Counted from the first letter of the stretch, positions 44,685 to 53,575 are shown. The stretch: 64,000 nucleotides of DNA from Deinococcota bacterium (GCA_963170125.1 CAUJFI010000173.1:1-64000), one strand, 5' to 3'. A program made the numbers and translations. The notes: generated by a model not told the origin, from the sequence alone.

Positions 44685-45557
44685 TTGGAGATGGCCCTAC
44701 AGCTCGCGCTCAACGCGCTGCACTCGAGCAGCCTGTACGCCCTCGTCGCGCTCGGCCTCACGCTCATCCTCGGCGTGTTGGACATAGCCGACTTCGCCCA
44801 GGGCGCCATCTACATGCTCGGCGCCTACACGGCGTACTTCGCCACCAGCCTGTTCGGCGTGCCCTTCTTCTTGGCCCTGCCGATCGCCATGGTGATCGGC
44901 GCCCTCCTGGCCGCCGGCAACTACCTCGTCGTGTATCGACCGCTCAGGCGTTTCAGCGGCGCCACGACCTTCATCGCGGCGCTCGGCCTGCTGCTCATCT
45001 TGCAGAACCTCGCCCTCCAGTTCTTCGGCGCCGACTTCAGGCTCGTCAAGGCGCCGTTCGCCAACGTACGCCTGAACGTGTTCGGGGCCACCTGGACCGG
45101 ATACCAGATGTTCATCGCCTTCGCGGTCACCGTCCTGGTCATAGGCAGTTGGGCCTTCCTCAAGTTCACGCCGGTCGGCATGGCGCTCCGCGCCGTCTCG
45201 CAGAACCGCAGGGGCGCCCTCGTGGTGGGCCTGGATCCCTTCAAGGTCGAGCTCGTCGCGTTCCTGCTCGCGGGCGCGTTGGCCGGTGCCGCCGGAACGC
45301 TTGCCTCGGGCGTGAACGCGTTCGACCCGAGCATCGCCGCCATCGTCGTCATCAAGGCGTTCGCGATCGTCATCTTCGGAGGCATGGGGAGCGTGCCAGG
45401 CGCCATCGTCGGCGCGCTGATCGTCGGCCTGGCCGAGAACCTCACGGCCGGTCTCGTGAACACGCAGTACGCGGAGCTCACGGCGTTCGTGCTCATGATC
45501 CTGGTGCTGCTCGTGCGGCCACGGGGCCTCTTCGGGCCGCCCGAGGCGAAGTTGTGA
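44685..45557 (+). CDS. Branched-chain amino acid-type ABC permease (LivH family)
   Basis: The 290-residue membrane protein has about eight hydrophobic helices. NALHSSSLYALVALGLTLILG and DFAQGAIYMLGAYTAYF are LivH signatures, and MALRAVSQNRRGALVVGLDP is the cytoplasmic EAA-type loop that contacts the ATPase. The TTG at 44685 is the likely start (GAGGAG 11 bases before); ATG 44691 is the alternative. It overlaps the second permease by four bases. Confidence 0.9.
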   Translation: MEMALQLALNALHSSSLYALVALGLTLILGVLDIADFAQGAIYMLGAYTAYFATSLFGVPFFLALPIAMVIGALLAAGNYLVVYRPLRRFSGATTFIAALGLLLILQNLALQFFGADFRLVKAPFANVRLNVFGATWTGYQMFIAFAVTVLVIGSWAFLKFTPVGMALRAVSQNRRGALVVGLDPFKVELVAFLLAGALAGAAGTLASGVNAFDPSIAAIVVIKAFAIVIFGGMGSVPGAIVGALIVGLAENLTAGLVNTQYAELTAFVLMILVLLVRPRGLFGPPEAKL

Positions 45558-46588
45558 GGGCAGCGTCCCGGGCGGAAGGGCGCCTTGGCAGCGCCGAACG
45601 CGGTGGGGCCGATCTCGCGCGCACGCGCCTGACCTGGGTGCTCGGCCTGGCGGTCGCGGCCCTCGCCATCGCGGCACCGCACGTCTTCACCAGCATCGCG
45701 GCCCGGCACCTCCTCGTGTTGATCGGCATCAACATCGTGCTGGTCGCCAGCCTCGACCTGCTCATCGGCGGCGCGGGCCTGCTCTCGTTGGGCCACGCCG
45801 CCTTCATGGGCGTGGGCGCCTACGCTTCCGCGCTCCTCGTCAAGGCCGGGCAACCCTTCGCCGTCGGGCTCGGCGCAGGGCTGCTCGCCGGCGCCCTCGC
45901 CGGCCTCCTCGTCGGCCTGCCGGCCCTGCGCCTCAAGGGGCACTACTTCTCGGTGGTCACGTTCATCGTCGGGATCATCATCACCATCTTGATGACGAAC
46001 CTCGTCGACCTGACACGCGGGCCCATGGGCCTGACTGGGATCCCGTTCGCGAAGGTCGACCTGTTCGGGTGGCACCACACCTTCAAGACGATCGTGTTCA
46101 AGGTCGGCTACTACTACCTGGTCCTCGCGTTCGCCGCGCTCGTGCTCCTCCTGAGGTGGCGGCTGGGGCGCTCGCGGTTCGGTCGCGCCCTCACGGCGGT
46201 CAAGGGCGACGAGAACCTGGCCGAGAGCGTCGGCATCGCCACCTACCGCGTCAAGCTCACGGCCTTCACCGTCGCGGCGGCGATCGCCGGCCTCGCCGGC
46301 TCCCTGTACGCCCATTACACGGCGTTCATCAGCCCGGACTCGTTCACGTTCGTCCACTCGTTCGACCTCTTCGTCATGAACTTGCTCGGCGGCGCCGGGA
46401 CGGTCGCCGGGCCCATCATCGGCCCCGTGTTCCTCACGGCGCTCTCCTCGGGCCTCAAGGGGCTGTCGCCCGCCCTGGCGCACGTCGTGCACGGCACCGT
46501 GCTCATCCTGGTGATCGTCGCCCTGCCGACGGGCATCGCGGGCGGCGTCAAGCGCGCCGCGGAGGCGCTCAGGGGGAGGAGGCGATGA
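45554..46588 (+). CDS. Branched-chain amino acid-type ABC permease (LivM family)
   Basis: The 344-residue partner permease begins with a GTG overlapping the LivH stop (GTGA). After a charged N-terminus it has about nine helices. SLDLLIGGAGLLSLGHAAFMGVGAY and LRLKGHYFSVVTF are LivM signatures; RFGRALTAVKGDENLAESVGI is the ATPase-contact loop. The stop overlaps the fused ATPase gene by four bases. Confidence 0.9.
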   Translation: MRAASRAEGRLGSAERGGADLARTRLTWVLGLAVAALAIAAPHVFTSIAARHLLVLIGINIVLVASLDLLIGGAGLLSLGHAAFMGVGAYASALLVKAGQPFAVGLGAGLLAGALAGLLVGLPALRLKGHYFSVVTFIVGIIITILMTNLVDLTRGPMGLTGIPFAKVDLFGWHHTFKTIVFKVGYYYLVLAFAALVLLLRWRLGRSRFGRALTAVKGDENLAESVGIATYRVKLTAFTVAAAIAGLAGSLYAHYTAFISPDSFTFVHSFDLFVMNLLGGAGTVAGPIIGPVFLTALSSGLKGLSPALAHVVHGTVLILVIVALPTGIAGGVKRAAEALRGRRR

Positions 46589-48087
46589 GCGGGCGCGAGG
46601 TGCTGCAGGTCGAGGAGCTCACGCGCAGCTTCGGCGGCTTCGCCGCCGTCGCCGACCTCAGCTTTCACGTCGAGGAGGGCGAGATCCTGGGCCTCGTCGG
46701 CCCTAACGGCGCAGGGAAGACCACGACCTTCAACGTCGTGACGGGCTTCCTGAAGCCGTCCGGCGGCAAGGTACGGTTCAGGGGCGAGGACGTCACCGGC
46801 CTGGCCCCCCACGCGCTGGCGCGGCGGGGCATGGTGCGGACGTTCCAGCACACGCGCGTCTTCAGCGACCTGAGCGTCGCTGACAACATCCGGGTGGCGG
46901 GCCACTTGCGAGAACGTGGTGGGATCTGGCGCAGCGTGTTCGGCAGCCCCGGCAACGAGCGGAGCGCGGTCCAAGGCCGGGTTCGCGAGATCCTGGAGCG
47001 CGTCGGCCTCGGTGCGCTGGCGGGGAACCGCGCGGGCAGCCTGGCCTACGGCGAGCAGCGCATCCTCGAGATCGCGCTCGCGCTGGCGGCCCAGCCGCAG
47101 CTCCTGTTGCTCGACGAGCCGTTCGCGGGCATGAACGAGAGCGAGTCGTCCGCCGCCATGGACCTCATCCACCGCATCCGGGACGACGGCGTGACGGTCC
47201 TCGTGATCGACCACCACATGCAGACCATGGCGCGGGGGTGCGACAGGTTAGTCGTGATGGACCACGGGCTGAAGTTGGCCGAGGGCCGACCGGCGGACGT
47301 GGTCAACGAGCCGGCCGTCGTGGAGGCGTACCTCGGTGCCGGCAGCGACGTGACGGCGCCCGCCACGGTGGCGCAGGCGGAGGCCGTCCTCGACGTCAGC
47401 GAGCTGGACGTGCGCTACGACCGCGTGAGGGCGCTGCGTGGCACGAGCCTGACCGTGCGCCGCGGCGAGATCGTGGCGCTCGTCGGCGCGAACGGGGCGG
47501 GGAAGACCACGCTCCTGCGCGCCGTGTCTGGCCTCGTGCCCGTGACCGGGGGCCGCATCGAGCTCCTCGGCAGGAACCTGGCCGGGGTGAGCCCGGTAGC
47601 CAGGGTGCGCGGGGGGCTGGCGCACTGCCCCGAGGGGCGCGAGATCTTCCCGCGGATGACCGTGCTCGAGAACCTCCTGTTGGGGGCCGCCGACCGCGAG
47701 CCGGACGCGTCAGCCTCAGAGCTCGAGCACGTGTTCCGCCTGTTCCCTCGCCTCGAGGAGCGCACCTCCCAGTTCGCGGGGAGCCTGTCGGGTGGCGAAC
47801 AGCAGATGCTGGCCATCGGCCGGGCCGTCATGAGCAGGCCCAAGCTCCTGCTCTTGGACGAGCCGACCCTCGGTCTCTCGCCGCTACTGGCTCGTGAGGT
47901 GGCCGAGACGCTCGTGCGCCTGAACGCGGGCGGGCTGAGCGTCCTCCTCGTGGAGCAGAACGCGGTCTTGGCCCTGGCCATCGCCCACCGCGCCTACGTC
48001 ATCGAGAACGGGCGCATAGCCCTCGCGGGACCCGCAGCCGAGCTGCGCAACGACGAGTCCGTGAAGCGCGTGTACCTGGGCGCGTGA
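46585..48087 (+). CDS. Fused LivG-LivF ABC ATPase
   Basis: One 500-residue chain carries two complete ABC ATPase domains. The N-terminal LivG-like half has Walker A GPNGAGKTTT (about 41-50), FQHTRVF, the degenerate signature LAYGEQR and Walker B LLLLDEPFAGM. A roughly 20-residue linker leads to the LivF-like half with GANGAGKTTLL, HCPEGREIFPRMTV, signature LSGGEQQ and LLLLDEPTLGLSP. In most genomes LivG and LivF are separate proteins, so this is a genuine fusion that fixes a 1:1 heterodimer. ATGA overlap with the LivM gene. A 14-base-pair hairpin ends the operon. Confidence 0.93.
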   Translation: MSGREVLQVEELTRSFGGFAAVADLSFHVEEGEILGLVGPNGAGKTTTFNVVTGFLKPSGGKVRFRGEDVTGLAPHALARRGMVRTFQHTRVFSDLSVADNIRVAGHLRERGGIWRSVFGSPGNERSAVQGRVREILERVGLGALAGNRAGSLAYGEQRILEIALALAAQPQLLLLDEPFAGMNESESSAAMDLIHRIRDDGVTVLVIDHHMQTMARGCDRLVVMDHGLKLAEGRPADVVNEPAVVEAYLGAGSDVTAPATVAQAEAVLDVSELDVRYDRVRALRGTSLTVRRGEIVALVGANGAGKTTLLRAVSGLVPVTGGRIELLGRNLAGVSPVARVRGGLAHCPEGREIFPRMTVLENLLLGAADREPDASASELEHVFRLFPRLEERTSQFAGSLSGGEQQMLAIGRAVMSRPKLLLLDEPTLGLSPLLAREVAETLVRLNAGGLSVLLVEQNAVLALAIAHRAYVIENGRIALAGPAAELRNDESVKRVYLGA

Positions 48088-48103
48088 GGCGGCTGGCGTG
48101 AAG

Positions 48104-48134
48104 CGCCCGCCCCGACGTCGCGTCGGGGCGGGCG
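48104..48134. terminator. Hairpin between the fused ATPase gene and the secreted gamma-glutamyltransferase gene
   Basis: Arms CGCCCGCCCCGACG (48104-48117) and CGTCGGGGCGGGCG (48121-48134) pair perfectly around TCG between convergent genes. It lacks a T run. Confidence 0.7.
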
Positions 48135-48165
48135 GGCAGGCTCGGAGACGGAGGCCCTAAGGTCG

Positions 48166-49866
48166 TCAGTACCCCATCGCCGCCCCCTGCGGCCTGCGGC
48201 TGTCGTTGGCGCCGTACAGCACGCCGGTGGTCAGGTTCCTGAGGATGGCCTCGGCCGAGCCCCAGTTGCCACCCTCCTGGATGACGTGGCCCATCGCCTC
48301 GAGGAGCGCTCGCGTGTCGGCGGAGAGCGCGAACTTCTCGACGTACAGCACGTCGGGCAGCCACTGGTGGTGGATGCGCGGCGCGTCGATGGCTTCCTGC
48401 ACGTCCATGCCGTGGTCGATGACGTTCATGATCGACTCGAGCGTGATCGTGATGATGCGCGAGCCGCCCGGGCTGCCTGTCACCATGAAGATGTCGCCGT
48501 CCTTGGTTATGACCGTCGGTGACATGGACGACAGCGGCGTCTTGCCGGGCGCCACCGCGTTGGCCTCGCCCTGCACGAGCCCGTAAGCGTTCGGCACGCC
48601 CGGCTTGACGGTGAAGTCGTCGAGCTCGTTGTTGAGGAGGAAGCCCGTGTCGCCGGCGATCTTCTTGACGCCGAAGCTCAGGTTGAGGGTGTACGTGACT
48701 GCCACGGCGTTGCCCTGCGCGTCGACGATGGAGTAGTGGTTCGTGTTCGTGCCCTCGTGCGGCGGGGTGCCGGGCATCACCTCGCTGGAAGGCGTGGCGC
48801 GGTTGCCCACGATCTGGGCGCGGATCTGCGCGGCGTAGTCCTTCGAGAGCAGCCGCTCGAGCGGGTTCTCGACGAACTCGGGGTCGCCGAGGTACGTGTT
48901 GCGGTCGACGTAGGCGTGGCGCATGGCCTCGGTCATGAAGTGCACCGTCTGCGCGGAGTTGAAGCCCAGGTAGCCGATCGGGTAGCCCTCGAGGATGTTC
49001 AGGATCTCGCAGATGATGGTGCCGCCGGAGCTGGGCGGAGGCGAGGAGATCACCTGGTAGCCCCGGTAGTTGCACGTGACCGGCTCGTACTCGGCCACCT
49101 TGTAGCTCTCGAAGTCCTCCTTGCTCAGGATGCCGCCGTTCGCCTCGCTCGCGGCCACCACCGCGTCCGCGATCGAGCCCTTGTAGAAGGCGTCCGGCCC
49201 GTTGTCTGAGATGAGTTGCAGGGTGTTGGCGAGCTGCGTCTGCACGATGGTGTCGCCGACCTGATAATGCTCGCCGTCCTTGAGGAAGATGGCCGCCACG
49301 TTCTCCGCGGCCCTGAAGGTGCTCAGCGGGACCGTGAGGATGTCGTCGCCAGGCACGAGTTCGAAGCCGTCGCGTGCCAGCGCGATCGCCGGCGCCATGA
49401 GGGCCTCGCGGCTCATCGTGCCGTACTTCTCGCGGGCGTACTCGAGGCCCATGACGGTGCCAGGCACGCCGATGCCGAGCCAGGAGTTCGTGCTCGCGCC
49501 CGGGATGACGTCGCCGTTCTCGTCGAGGTACATGTCCACGGTGGCGTTGAGGCTCGCCTTCTCGCGGAAGTTGATGAAGATGTCTTGCCCATCGGCCAGG
49601 TGGACGAGCATGAAACCGCCACCGCCGATGTTCCCCGAGCTCGGCAACGTCACGGCGAGGGCGTAGCCGACCGCCACCGCGGCGTCGACGGCGTTGCCTC
49701 CTTGCTGCAAGACGTCGAGCCCGACCTGGCTGGCGAGGTGTTGGGCCGTCACGACCATGCCACTACTCGCCTGGACCGGAGCCGGCGACTTGGCCAGGGC
49801 CGGCCAGGCCGCGAACGCGATTAGCAGGCCAAGGGTTACCAAGAGACACTTGGGCCGGTGTTGCAT
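48166..49866 (-). CDS. ggt: Secreted gamma-glutamyltransferase
   Basis: Transfers or hydrolyses gamma-glutamyl groups, for example of glutathione. From the ATG at 49866 (site GGAAGGGAAG) the 566 residues start with a signal peptide (about 6-25, ending PALAK). VVTAQHLASQVGLDVLQQGGNAVDAAVA is the large-subunit opening; the precursor is cut before the nucleophile Thr in NTNHYSIVD (about 375), and GSPGGSRIITITLESIMNVID is the GGT signature in the small subunit. The enzyme is periplasmic. A second, cytoplasmic-type homologue lies at 58.3 kb. Confidence 0.93.
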   Translation of the reverse strand: MQHRPKCLLVTLGLLIAFAAWPALAKSPAPVQASSGMVVTAQHLASQVGLDVLQQGGNAVDAAVAVGYALAVTLPSSGNIGGGGFMLVHLADGQDIFINFREKASLNATVDMYLDENGDVIPGASTNSWLGIGVPGTVMGLEYAREKYGTMSREALMAPAIALARDGFELVPGDDILTVPLSTFRAAENVAAIFLKDGEHYQVGDTIVQTQLANTLQLISDNGPDAFYKGSIADAVVAASEANGGILSKEDFESYKVAEYEPVTCNYRGYQVISSPPPSSGGTIICEILNILEGYPIGYLGFNSAQTVHFMTEAMRHAYVDRNTYLGDPEFVENPLERLLSKDYAAQIRAQIVGNRATPSSEVMPGTPPHEGTNTNHYSIVDAQGNAVAVTYTLNLSFGVKKIAGDTGFLLNNELDDFTVKPGVPNAYGLVQGEANAVAPGKTPLSSMSPTVITKDGDIFMVTGSPGGSRIITITLESIMNVIDHGMDVQEAIDAPRIHHQWLPDVLYVEKFALSADTRALLEAMGHVIQEGGNWGSAEAILRNLTTGVLYGANDSRRPQGAAMGY

Positions 49867-49891
49867 GCTGCACCACTTCCCTTCCGAGCTT

Positions 49892-49961
49892 GGGTACTCA
49901 CCGTTGAATGTAACGCCTGAAGTCGGAATCGCGTCGGGCAGATGCGCGGAGGGGTACTCAC
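49892..49961. repeat. Direct repeat GGGTACTCAC upstream of ggt
   Basis: The 10-base sequence occurs at 49892-49901 and 49952-49961, 60 bases apart, between the divergent ggt and CinA-NMNAT genes. A minus-strand TACATT box lies between them (around 49908-49913). Possible operator pair. The 256-base gap holds nothing else that I can support. Confidence 0.4.
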
Positions 49962-50122
49962 ATGAACCCACCGCGCTAGGTAGGAACCGCGCCTGGTACG
50001 GGCCGTGGATAGCTGCTGTCACGCAAGTCCTCGGCGTTGAAGCTGCGGGCGGCTCCGGCCGGGGAGTGGACGGTCCGGACCCCGCCAGGCACGCGGTTGC
50101 TGCGTGCCATGATGGTGCGGAT

Positions 50123-51388
50123 ATGACGCCCGACGACCACGGCGCTACACCCGCGCTCAAGAACGGCCCCGGGAACGCGGGCAGCGCGCAGCGGCCGGGC
50201 GACGGCAACGAGCTCAACCCCCACCAGCGCCCCGCCACCCCGACCGAGCTCGCCACCGCCATCCACTCCACTCCGCACAAGATGGTCATGGCGTTCGCGG
50301 GTGCCGGGGCGCAGGCGCTCGCCTGGCTCCACGGCGTCGGCGGCTCGAGCCGCACCATCCTCAGCGCGGTCGACGTCTACAACGAGGAGAGCATGCGCGA
50401 CTGGGTGGGGTTCATGCCCGCCCGGTTCACGTCGCGCCGCGTCGCGCGCGCCATGGCGCGGTGCGCCTACCAGCAGGCGCGGCGTTACGCGAAGGCGGCC
50501 GACGCCGTGTTCGGCCTCGGCAGCACCGCCACCATCGCGACCGACCGCGCCAAGCGCGGCGAGCACCGCGTTGCCGCCGCCGTCCAGGACTCGTTCGGCA
50601 TGACGACGTACTCCCTCACGATCGAGAAGGACGCGCGGGACCGCGCCGGCGAGGAGGAGCTCGTCTCGCTGCTGCTGCTACGCGTCGCGGCCGAGGCCTG
50701 CGGGGTGTTGGCGCGCCCGGAGCTGCCCCTGACGGCCTCGGAGCGCCTCGAGATCGAGTTCCAGCCGAGTGAGCTGATCGCCGCCGTCGAGCGCGGTGAG
50801 CGCGACGCCGCGATCGTCAGGCCGGACGGGTCCGTCGTCGGCCTCCCCCGGGCCCGCGCGGCGCAACGCCGGGCGGTCCTCTCCGGCGCCTTCAACCCCG
50901 CCCACGAGGGCCACCTGGCCTTGGCGCAGGCGGCCAGCGAGCACGTCGGCCTCCCCCCGCTGTTCGAGCTTCCGCTCGTCAACGCCGAGAAGGCGCCGAT
51001 CGGGCTCTTCGAGGCGCGCCTCAGGGCGCAGCAGTTCGCCGGTCGCGGGTCGCTTGCGCTCACCCAGGCCGCCCTCTTCGTCGAGAAGGCGGCGCTCTTC
51101 CCCGGCAGCGTTTTCGTCGTCGGCGTCGACACGGCCGAGCGGATCCTCGAGCCGCGCTTCTACGGGGGGTCCGAGGCCGCCATGCGCTCCGCGCTGGAGG
51201 CGATCGGCGCTCACGGCTGCCGGTTCCTCGTGGCGGGGCGGTTGGACGAGGCCGATGGGTACAAGACGTTGAGGCGCCTCAAGGTGCCGCCGGAGCTCGC
51301 GGGCCTCTTCGAGGAGTTGCCGGAGCGGAGCTTCAGGCACGACGTGAGCAGCAGCGAGATCCGGGCCGGGTGGGCGGGGCGAGCGTAG
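50123..51388 (+). CDS. CinA-like NMN deamidase fused to an NMNAT-like nucleotidyltransferase
   Basis: The 421-residue protein joins two domains. Residues about 45-200 resemble CinA C-terminal/PncC amidase (MAFAGAGAQALAWLHGVGGSSRTIL, FTSRRVARAMARCAYQQA, FGLGSTATIATDRAKRGEHR), which deamidates NMN to nicotinate mononucleotide. Residues about 245-420 are a nucleotidyltransferase with SGAFNPAHEGHLALAQ, the (H)xGH motif, and the terminal SSSEIR, as in NadD/NMNAT. Together they would make nicotinate-adenine dinucleotide from NMN. The N-terminal 40 residues are disordered. The start has no strong binding site. Similar fusions are known in plants and scattered bacteria; activity here is inferred. Confidence 0.75.
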   Translation: MTPDDHGATPALKNGPGNAGSAQRPGDGNELNPHQRPATPTELATAIHSTPHKMVMAFAGAGAQALAWLHGVGGSSRTILSAVDVYNEESMRDWVGFMPARFTSRRVARAMARCAYQQARRYAKAADAVFGLGSTATIATDRAKRGEHRVAAAVQDSFGMTTYSLTIEKDARDRAGEEELVSLLLLRVAAEACGVLARPELPLTASERLEIEFQPSELIAAVERGERDAAIVRPDGSVVGLPRARAAQRRAVLSGAFNPAHEGHLALAQAASEHVGLPPLFELPLVNAEKAPIGLFEARLRAQQFAGRGSLALTQAALFVEKAALFPGSVFVVGVDTAERILEPRFYGGSEAAMRSALEAIGAHGCRFLVAGRLDEADGYKTLRRLKVPPELAGLFEELPERSFRHDVSSSEIRAGWAGRA

Positions 51389-51427
51389 CGTCGGGGCCGG
51401 GGTTGCGGGTCAAGGGCGAGCACGTGA

Positions 51428-51462
51428 TTTTAAAGTGACACCTTAAAATATCATGATATATT
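51428..51462 (+). promoter_or_regulatory. AT-rich promoter with two palindromes upstream of the AAA/DUF4143 gene
   Basis: GTGACA (51435-51440), 16 bases, TATATT (51457-51462), then seven bases to the ATG. A near-perfect 21-base palindrome (51428-51448, one mismatch) covers the -35 box, and ATATCATGATAT (51448-51459) overlaps the -10 box. No ribosome binding site: probably leaderless and autoregulated. Confidence 0.6.
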
Positions 51463-51469
51463 AAAGCTC

Positions 51470-52615
51470 ATGGTTGTCAGGAAGCTAGATTTACCGCGTG
51501 CAGGAACGGAGACGTTCTTCTTATGGGGTCCTCGCCAGACGGGTAAGTCAACGCTGCTCAAGCAAGCGTATCCCGACGCGCTCTGGATCGACCTACTCAG
51601 ATCGGAGGAGTTCAGGCGCTATCTACAGAACCCCGAGCGACTACGTGAAGAGCTCTCCGCCAAGCAGGTAGACCAGGTCGTGATCGACGAGGTCCAGAAG
51701 GTCCCCGCCCTACTGGACGAAGTGCATTGGCTCGTCGAGAACGGCGGTCCCAACTTCGCGCTCTGCGGCTCGAGCGCGCGGAAGGTGAAGCGCGGCGCCG
51801 CCAACCTCCTTGGTGGTAGGGCGGTGCGCTACGAGCTGTGCGGTCTGTCGGCGGCGGAGATCGGCACGGATCTGGACCTCGACCGGCTTCTGAACCACGG
51901 TTACCTCCCGAGGGTGTACCTGTCTGAGCGACCCGGTAGGCTCCTCAACGCGTACGTCTCCGACTACCTCCGCGAAGAGGTCGTGGCGGAGGCCCTGGTC
52001 CGCAACACCGCGATCTTCGGCGAGTTCTTGGCGCTTGCGGCACTCACCGACACCGAGCAGGTGAGCTACAGCAACATCGCTCGCGAAGCCGGTATCTCCG
52101 GCCCCACCGTGAAGACCTACTTCGAGATCCTGGAAGACACCCTGCTCGGACGTTGGCTGCACCCCTACCGCCGCCGCCCGAAGCGTCGGGTATCGGCGAG
52201 CTCGAAGTTCTACTTCGCGGACGTCGGAGTCGTGAACCACCTCGCTAGGCGCGGAACACTCTCGCCACGCTCAGAGTCATACGGCAAGGCCTTCGAGAAC
52301 TGGGTGCATCACGAGCTCACGGCCTACGCTGCCTACTCGGAGTCGTTCGCCGACCTCAGCTTCTGGCGCCTGACCACGGGGGTGGAGGTGGACTTCATCG
52401 TCAACGACATGGTGCTTGCCGTGGAGGCGAAAGCGACTGCCAAAGTGGCGGATCATCATCTGCGTGGCCTGCGCGAACTGGCGAAGGACCATGCCGAGGT
52501 CCGCCAGCGCGTGGTCGTGAGCCTCGAGACGCGGAGCCGCAAGACCAACGACGGGATCCTGATCCTGCCGGCATCGGAGTTCGTGGAGTCCCTCTGGGAA
52601 GGCGCTTTCTTCTAG
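51470..52615 (+). CDS. AAA_14/DUF4143 ATP-binding protein
   Basis: The 381 residues have Walker A GPRQTGKST (20-28), Walker B VVIDEVQKVP (about 71-80), sensor FALCGSSARK, an arginine-rich middle domain and a C-terminal DUF4143 region with GVEVDFIVNDMVLAVEAKAT, which carries the D-x(n)-E-x-K pattern of PD-(D/E)XK nucleases. Family members are common on mobile or archaeal-type islands; their function is unsettled. The very AT-rich promoter and the toxin-antitoxin genes beyond suggest lateral gain. A short hairpin (52622-52638) follows. Confidence 0.85.
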   Translation: MVVRKLDLPRAGTETFFLWGPRQTGKSTLLKQAYPDALWIDLLRSEEFRRYLQNPERLREELSAKQVDQVVIDEVQKVPALLDEVHWLVENGGPNFALCGSSARKVKRGAANLLGGRAVRYELCGLSAAEIGTDLDLDRLLNHGYLPRVYLSERPGRLLNAYVSDYLREEVVAEALVRNTAIFGEFLALAALTDTEQVSYSNIAREAGISGPTVKTYFEILEDTLLGRWLHPYRRRPKRRVSASSKFYFADVGVVNHLARRGTLSPRSESYGKAFENWVHHELTAYAAYSESFADLSFWRLTTGVEVDFIVNDMVLAVEAKATAKVADHHLRGLRELAKDHAEVRQRVVVSLETRSRKTNDGILILPASEFVESLWEGAFF

Positions 52616-52781
52616 CTGGCTTGCGCCGTGGTGGCGCACCGCCTCGATGCGATCGCTGAGCGGCTTGGGGCTTGCCGGCAGCAGCGGCAGGTGGCGGCCG
52701 CGTGGACGTGGGGGCAAGAGGCGGGCTCTGGGTTCGGCGGCGAGAGCGGGCAGAATGGGGGTCGACTAGGCCCCCTCGTGC

Positions 52782-53225
52782 TCAGGGACCGACCAGCCCC
52801 GGCGCTTCCCAGTCGAGCTCCGGGAACCGCGCGAAGTCTCCGTCGAAGGTGACGACCGTAGCGCGGTACTGCAGGGCGATGGCCGCTAGGTGCGCGTCGT
52901 TGACCAGGTTCCCACCGCGCCCCGTCGCGCGCAGCAGGGTGCGCATGCGTCTGGCGTGCGCCGTATCTGGTTCGGGCGTGACGACGTTGGGTCGGCCGAG
53001 CCAGGCCTCGACCAAGCCGAGCGCCTGATCGGTCGTGAGCGGGAGCTCGTACACGGCCGGGTGCGTGACCAGGCGGACGAAGGCCAACAGGCTGATCCAG
53101 GGGAGTAGCACCGTCTCCCGATGTCCGCCGGAGAGGGCGGCGTCGAGCCACCCCTTGGCCGCTGCGTGGTTCTCGGCCCGGCTGTCGACGGCGTAGATCA
53201 GCACGTTGGCGTCTACCAGCTTCAC
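52782..53225 (-). CDS. vapC: PIN-domain ribonuclease toxin (VapC family)
   Basis: The 147 residues are one PIN domain: MKLVDANVLIYAVD (first Asp, residue 5), LVNDAHLAAIAL (third acidic, about 109) and TVVTFDGDFARF (last Asp). The LLPWISLLAFVRLVTHPAVY segment matches the mycobacterial-type subfamily, where the usual second acidic residue of other VapC proteins is replaced. It cleaves RNA when free of its antitoxin. The start overlaps the antitoxin stop by four bases. Confidence 0.85.
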   Translation of the reverse strand: MKLVDANVLIYAVDSRAENHAAAKGWLDAALSGGHRETVLLPWISLLAFVRLVTHPAVYELPLTTDQALGLVEAWLGRPNVVTPEPDTAHARRMRTLLRATGRGGNLVNDAHLAAIALQYRATVVTFDGDFARFPELDWEAPGLVGP

Positions 53226-53476
53226 TTCCGGAGCACCCGCTTTCGTAGCAGCTCCTCGTCCTCGAGTTCGCCGGCGAGCCGGAGGGCATGCTCGACCGGT
53301 ACACGAGCCGCCCCCAAGTCGAAGCTCGGAGTGCTGAAGGGCTCGCCGGAGGCAGGGGGGGCGAAGCCCCGGAGGATGGCTCCGTTGACCGCCTCCTTGA
53401 ACGAGAGGCCACGCTCGCGCATCGCCTTCTGTATCAGCGCAGCTGCCTCGGGGGTGAGGGTGACGGTGGTGCGCAT
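53222..53476 (-). CDS. vapB: Ribbon-helix-helix antitoxin (VapB-type)
   Basis: The 84-residue protein starts MRTTVTLTPEAAALIQKAMRE with LSFKEAVNGAILRGF, a ribbon-helix-helix DNA-binding domain. The C-terminal half, ending EDEELLRKRVLRK, should wrap the toxin. Upstream on the minus strand a TATTAT box and CATCA/TGATG half-sites (53490-53505) are a plausible autoregulated promoter. Confidence 0.8.
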   Translation of the reverse strand: MRTTVTLTPEAAALIQKAMRERGLSFKEAVNGAILRGFAPPASGEPFSTPSFDLGAARVPVEHALRLAGELEDEELLRKRVLRK

Positions 53477-53575
53477 GGCTGAATCATTGCATCAATAATA
53501 GTGATGATGTGATGTGCACCCCACATCCCCCGGTGCCTGCCCGCCGACGGGCCGAGACAGCCCGATCCGAGCGAC

